15,451 nt of DNA, taken from assembly GCA_021820785.1 (NCBI GenBank), contig JAKADE010000026.1:1-15451 (forward strand). The letters are read 5' to 3'. The position numbers and the translations under genes are program-made. The notes under the pieces are model-generated. The model worked only from the letters and a program-made list of their open reading frames with translations, was not told the DNA's origin and did no database searches. Source of the stretch: Pseudomonadota bacterium (GTDB lineage Bacteria; Pseudomonadota; Gammaproteobacteria; Steroidobacterales; Steroidobacteraceae). Below, piece after piece: positions 14,914-15,451 of this stretch. The stretch's first letter is position 1. Each line of letters starts with the position of its first letter.

Positions 14914-14929
14914 ACACAAGATCTTGTGT
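14914..14929. promoter_or_regulatory. NrdR box 1 (perfect palindrome)
   Basis: ACACAAGATCTTGTGT agrees with 14 of 16 positions of the NrdR consensus acaCwAtATaTwGtgt, and the palindrome extends to 18 bases (14913-14930). NrdR is the ATP/dATP-sensing repressor of ribonucleotide reductase genes, and this site lies just after the predicted nrdJ start point, a repressing position. Confidence 0.72.
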
Positions 14930-14943
14930 CCGCTCTCGGCGGC

Positions 14944-14959
14944 ACGCGAGATCGCGCGT
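14944..14959. promoter_or_regulatory. NrdR box 2 (weaker)
   Basis: ACGCGAGATCGCGCGT is a near-palindrome identical to box 1 at 11 of 16 positions, including the AGATC centre, and lies exactly 30 bases from it centre to centre. NrdR boxes normally come in pairs set whole helical turns apart, so spacing supports it although the match to consensus alone is modest. Confidence 0.42.
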
Positions 14960-15090
14960 TCGGGGAGGCTCAGGGGGATACAGGCTGTGGATCGGCGTAT
15001 CGGCAGGTCCGGTGCGCACAGCCCCGCGCTTTCCGCGCCGCCCGTATTCCCTGTGATCCGGTGTGCAGACACTAGGGGCGCCGCGGACAC

Positions 15091-15451
15091 ATGAATACCG
15101 TCGTGAAGATCGAAACTAAGGACATTGACGCCATTCCGTTCCAGGAAGCGTCAATTGACATCTGGGACAAGAAGTACCGTCTGACCGCCAAAGACGGCAC
15201 GGCCATCGACAAAACGATGGACGACACCTACAAGCGCGTGGCACGCGCGCTGGCGGACGTCGAGCGCGAGGATCTGCGCGACCATTGGAACGAGCGGTTC
15301 CTCTGGGCCCTGCGCCGCGGCGCCATTCCAGCCGGCCGCGTCACCTCCAATGCCGGTGCGCTCGAGCACAAGCCGGCCACCTCGACCATCAACTGCACCG
15401 TTTCGGGGACCATCGAGGATTCGATGGACAACATCCTCGGCAAGGTGCACG
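15091..15451 (+). CDS. nrdJ: Adenosylcobalamin-dependent (class II) ribonucleoside-diphosphate reductase, N-terminal part
   Basis: The first 120 codons of a gene that runs off the right edge. The peptide has the DIWDKKYRL and TYKRVARALADVE blocks and KPATSTINCTVSGTIEDSM (94-112). Cys102 should be the N-terminal redox cysteine of the active site. This set of blocks fits the B12-dependent reductases of proteobacteria, which make deoxyribonucleotides with or without oxygen. No ATP-cone is seen before these blocks. The start is firm: an in-frame TAG lies at 15073 and no other start falls between it and ATG 15091. The ribosome binding site AGGGG (15074-15078) is 12 bases away, rather far. The NrdR-type palindromes upstream agree with the call. 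The class cannot be proven from the N-terminus alone. Confidence 0.9.
   Translation, partial: MNTVVKIETKDIDAIPFQEASIDIWDKKYRLTAKDGTAIDKTMDDTYKRVARALADVEREDLRDHWNERFLWALRRGAIPAGRVTSNAGALEHKPATSTINCTVSGTIEDSMDNILGKVH

Larger units (their letters stand above)
14580..15090. other. Divergent control region between hsp20 and nrdJ
   Basis: This 511-base stretch has no credible protein gene; the open frame across it on the minus strand has no recognisable family. It holds, from left to right: the hsp20 leader hairpin, a sigma-32-like promoter, DnaA-box-like motifs, an orphan minus-strand terminator, an AT-rich block (about 14821-14853) that stands out in this GC-rich window, a sigma-70-like promoter, and NrdR-type palindromes. 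The nrdJ leader would be about 180 nt. Confidence 0.75.

Noticed and set aside
15001..15016. GGCAGGTC, a piece resembling the reverse complement of the cobalamin riboswitch B12 box
   Set aside because: A B12 riboswitch before a B12-dependent enzyme was tempting, but only 8 bases match, the orientation is wrong for nrdJ, and no other conserved riboswitch elements were seen.
15008..15067. Imperfect direct repeat TCCGGTGCGCA / TCCGGTGTGCA in the nrdJ leader
   Set aside because: Two short copies 49 bases apart with no symmetry to the promoter; too weak to assign a role.
14662..15090. Minus-strand open frame of 142 codons spanning the hsp20-nrdJ gap
   Set aside because: No family resemblance; it crosses the promoter, NrdR boxes and terminator, and its start is set only by the end of an open stretch.

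Overview
The window is GC-rich, tightly packed chromosomal DNA. It most likely comes from a high-GC gammaproteobacterium: the CCA-adding enzyme matches the E. coli type almost motif for motif, and a periplasmic alpha-2-macroglobulin is paired with penicillin-binding protein 1C as in E. coli yfhM-pbpC. The species cannot be named from the sequence alone. No insertion sequence, phage gene, CRISPR array, tRNA or rRNA was seen, so this looks like a core region rather than a mobile island.

Layout, left to right. (1) folB (3' end only) and folK point right and form a folate-pterin unit. A pteridine-reductase-type short-chain dehydrogenase converges on them from the minus strand. (2) A MidA/NDUFAF7-type methyltransferase (+) starts back to back with the reductase. 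Its 3' end overlaps that of a minus-strand lipoprotein metallopeptidase (DUF2265/PF10023 aminopeptidase). (3) cca (+) starts only 6 bases from the peptidase start codon and is followed by a very large alpha-2-macroglobulin gene and pbpC, all in one direction. (4) An NDUFA9-like Rossmann protein and an Hsp20 chaperone gene lie on the minus strand. (5) A 511-base divergent control region separates hsp20 from nrdJ (+), the B12-dependent class II ribonucleotide reductase, which runs off the right edge.

How the genes work together. folB, folK and the reductase all act on pterins. The macroglobulin and PbpC are a periplasmic pair thought to guard and repair the envelope. Here the macroglobulin has lost the thioester cysteine (Thr-Trp-Glu-Gln instead of Cys-Leu-Glu-Gln) and has no lipobox, and the glycosyltransferase half of PbpC has drifted motifs. 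Together they look like a divergent version of the ECAM-PbpC system and are the most interesting protein-level signal in the window.

The 511-base region holds the best regulatory signals. On the nrdJ side there is a perfect 18-base palindrome matching the NrdR box, with a second weaker box 30 bases on and a sigma-70-like promoter just upstream. On the hsp20 side there is a sigma-32-like promoter and a leader hairpin that hides the ribosome binding site, a candidate RNA thermometer. Between them a minus-strand intrinsic terminator has no gene in front of it. All calls come from reading the sequence; no database search or folding program was run.
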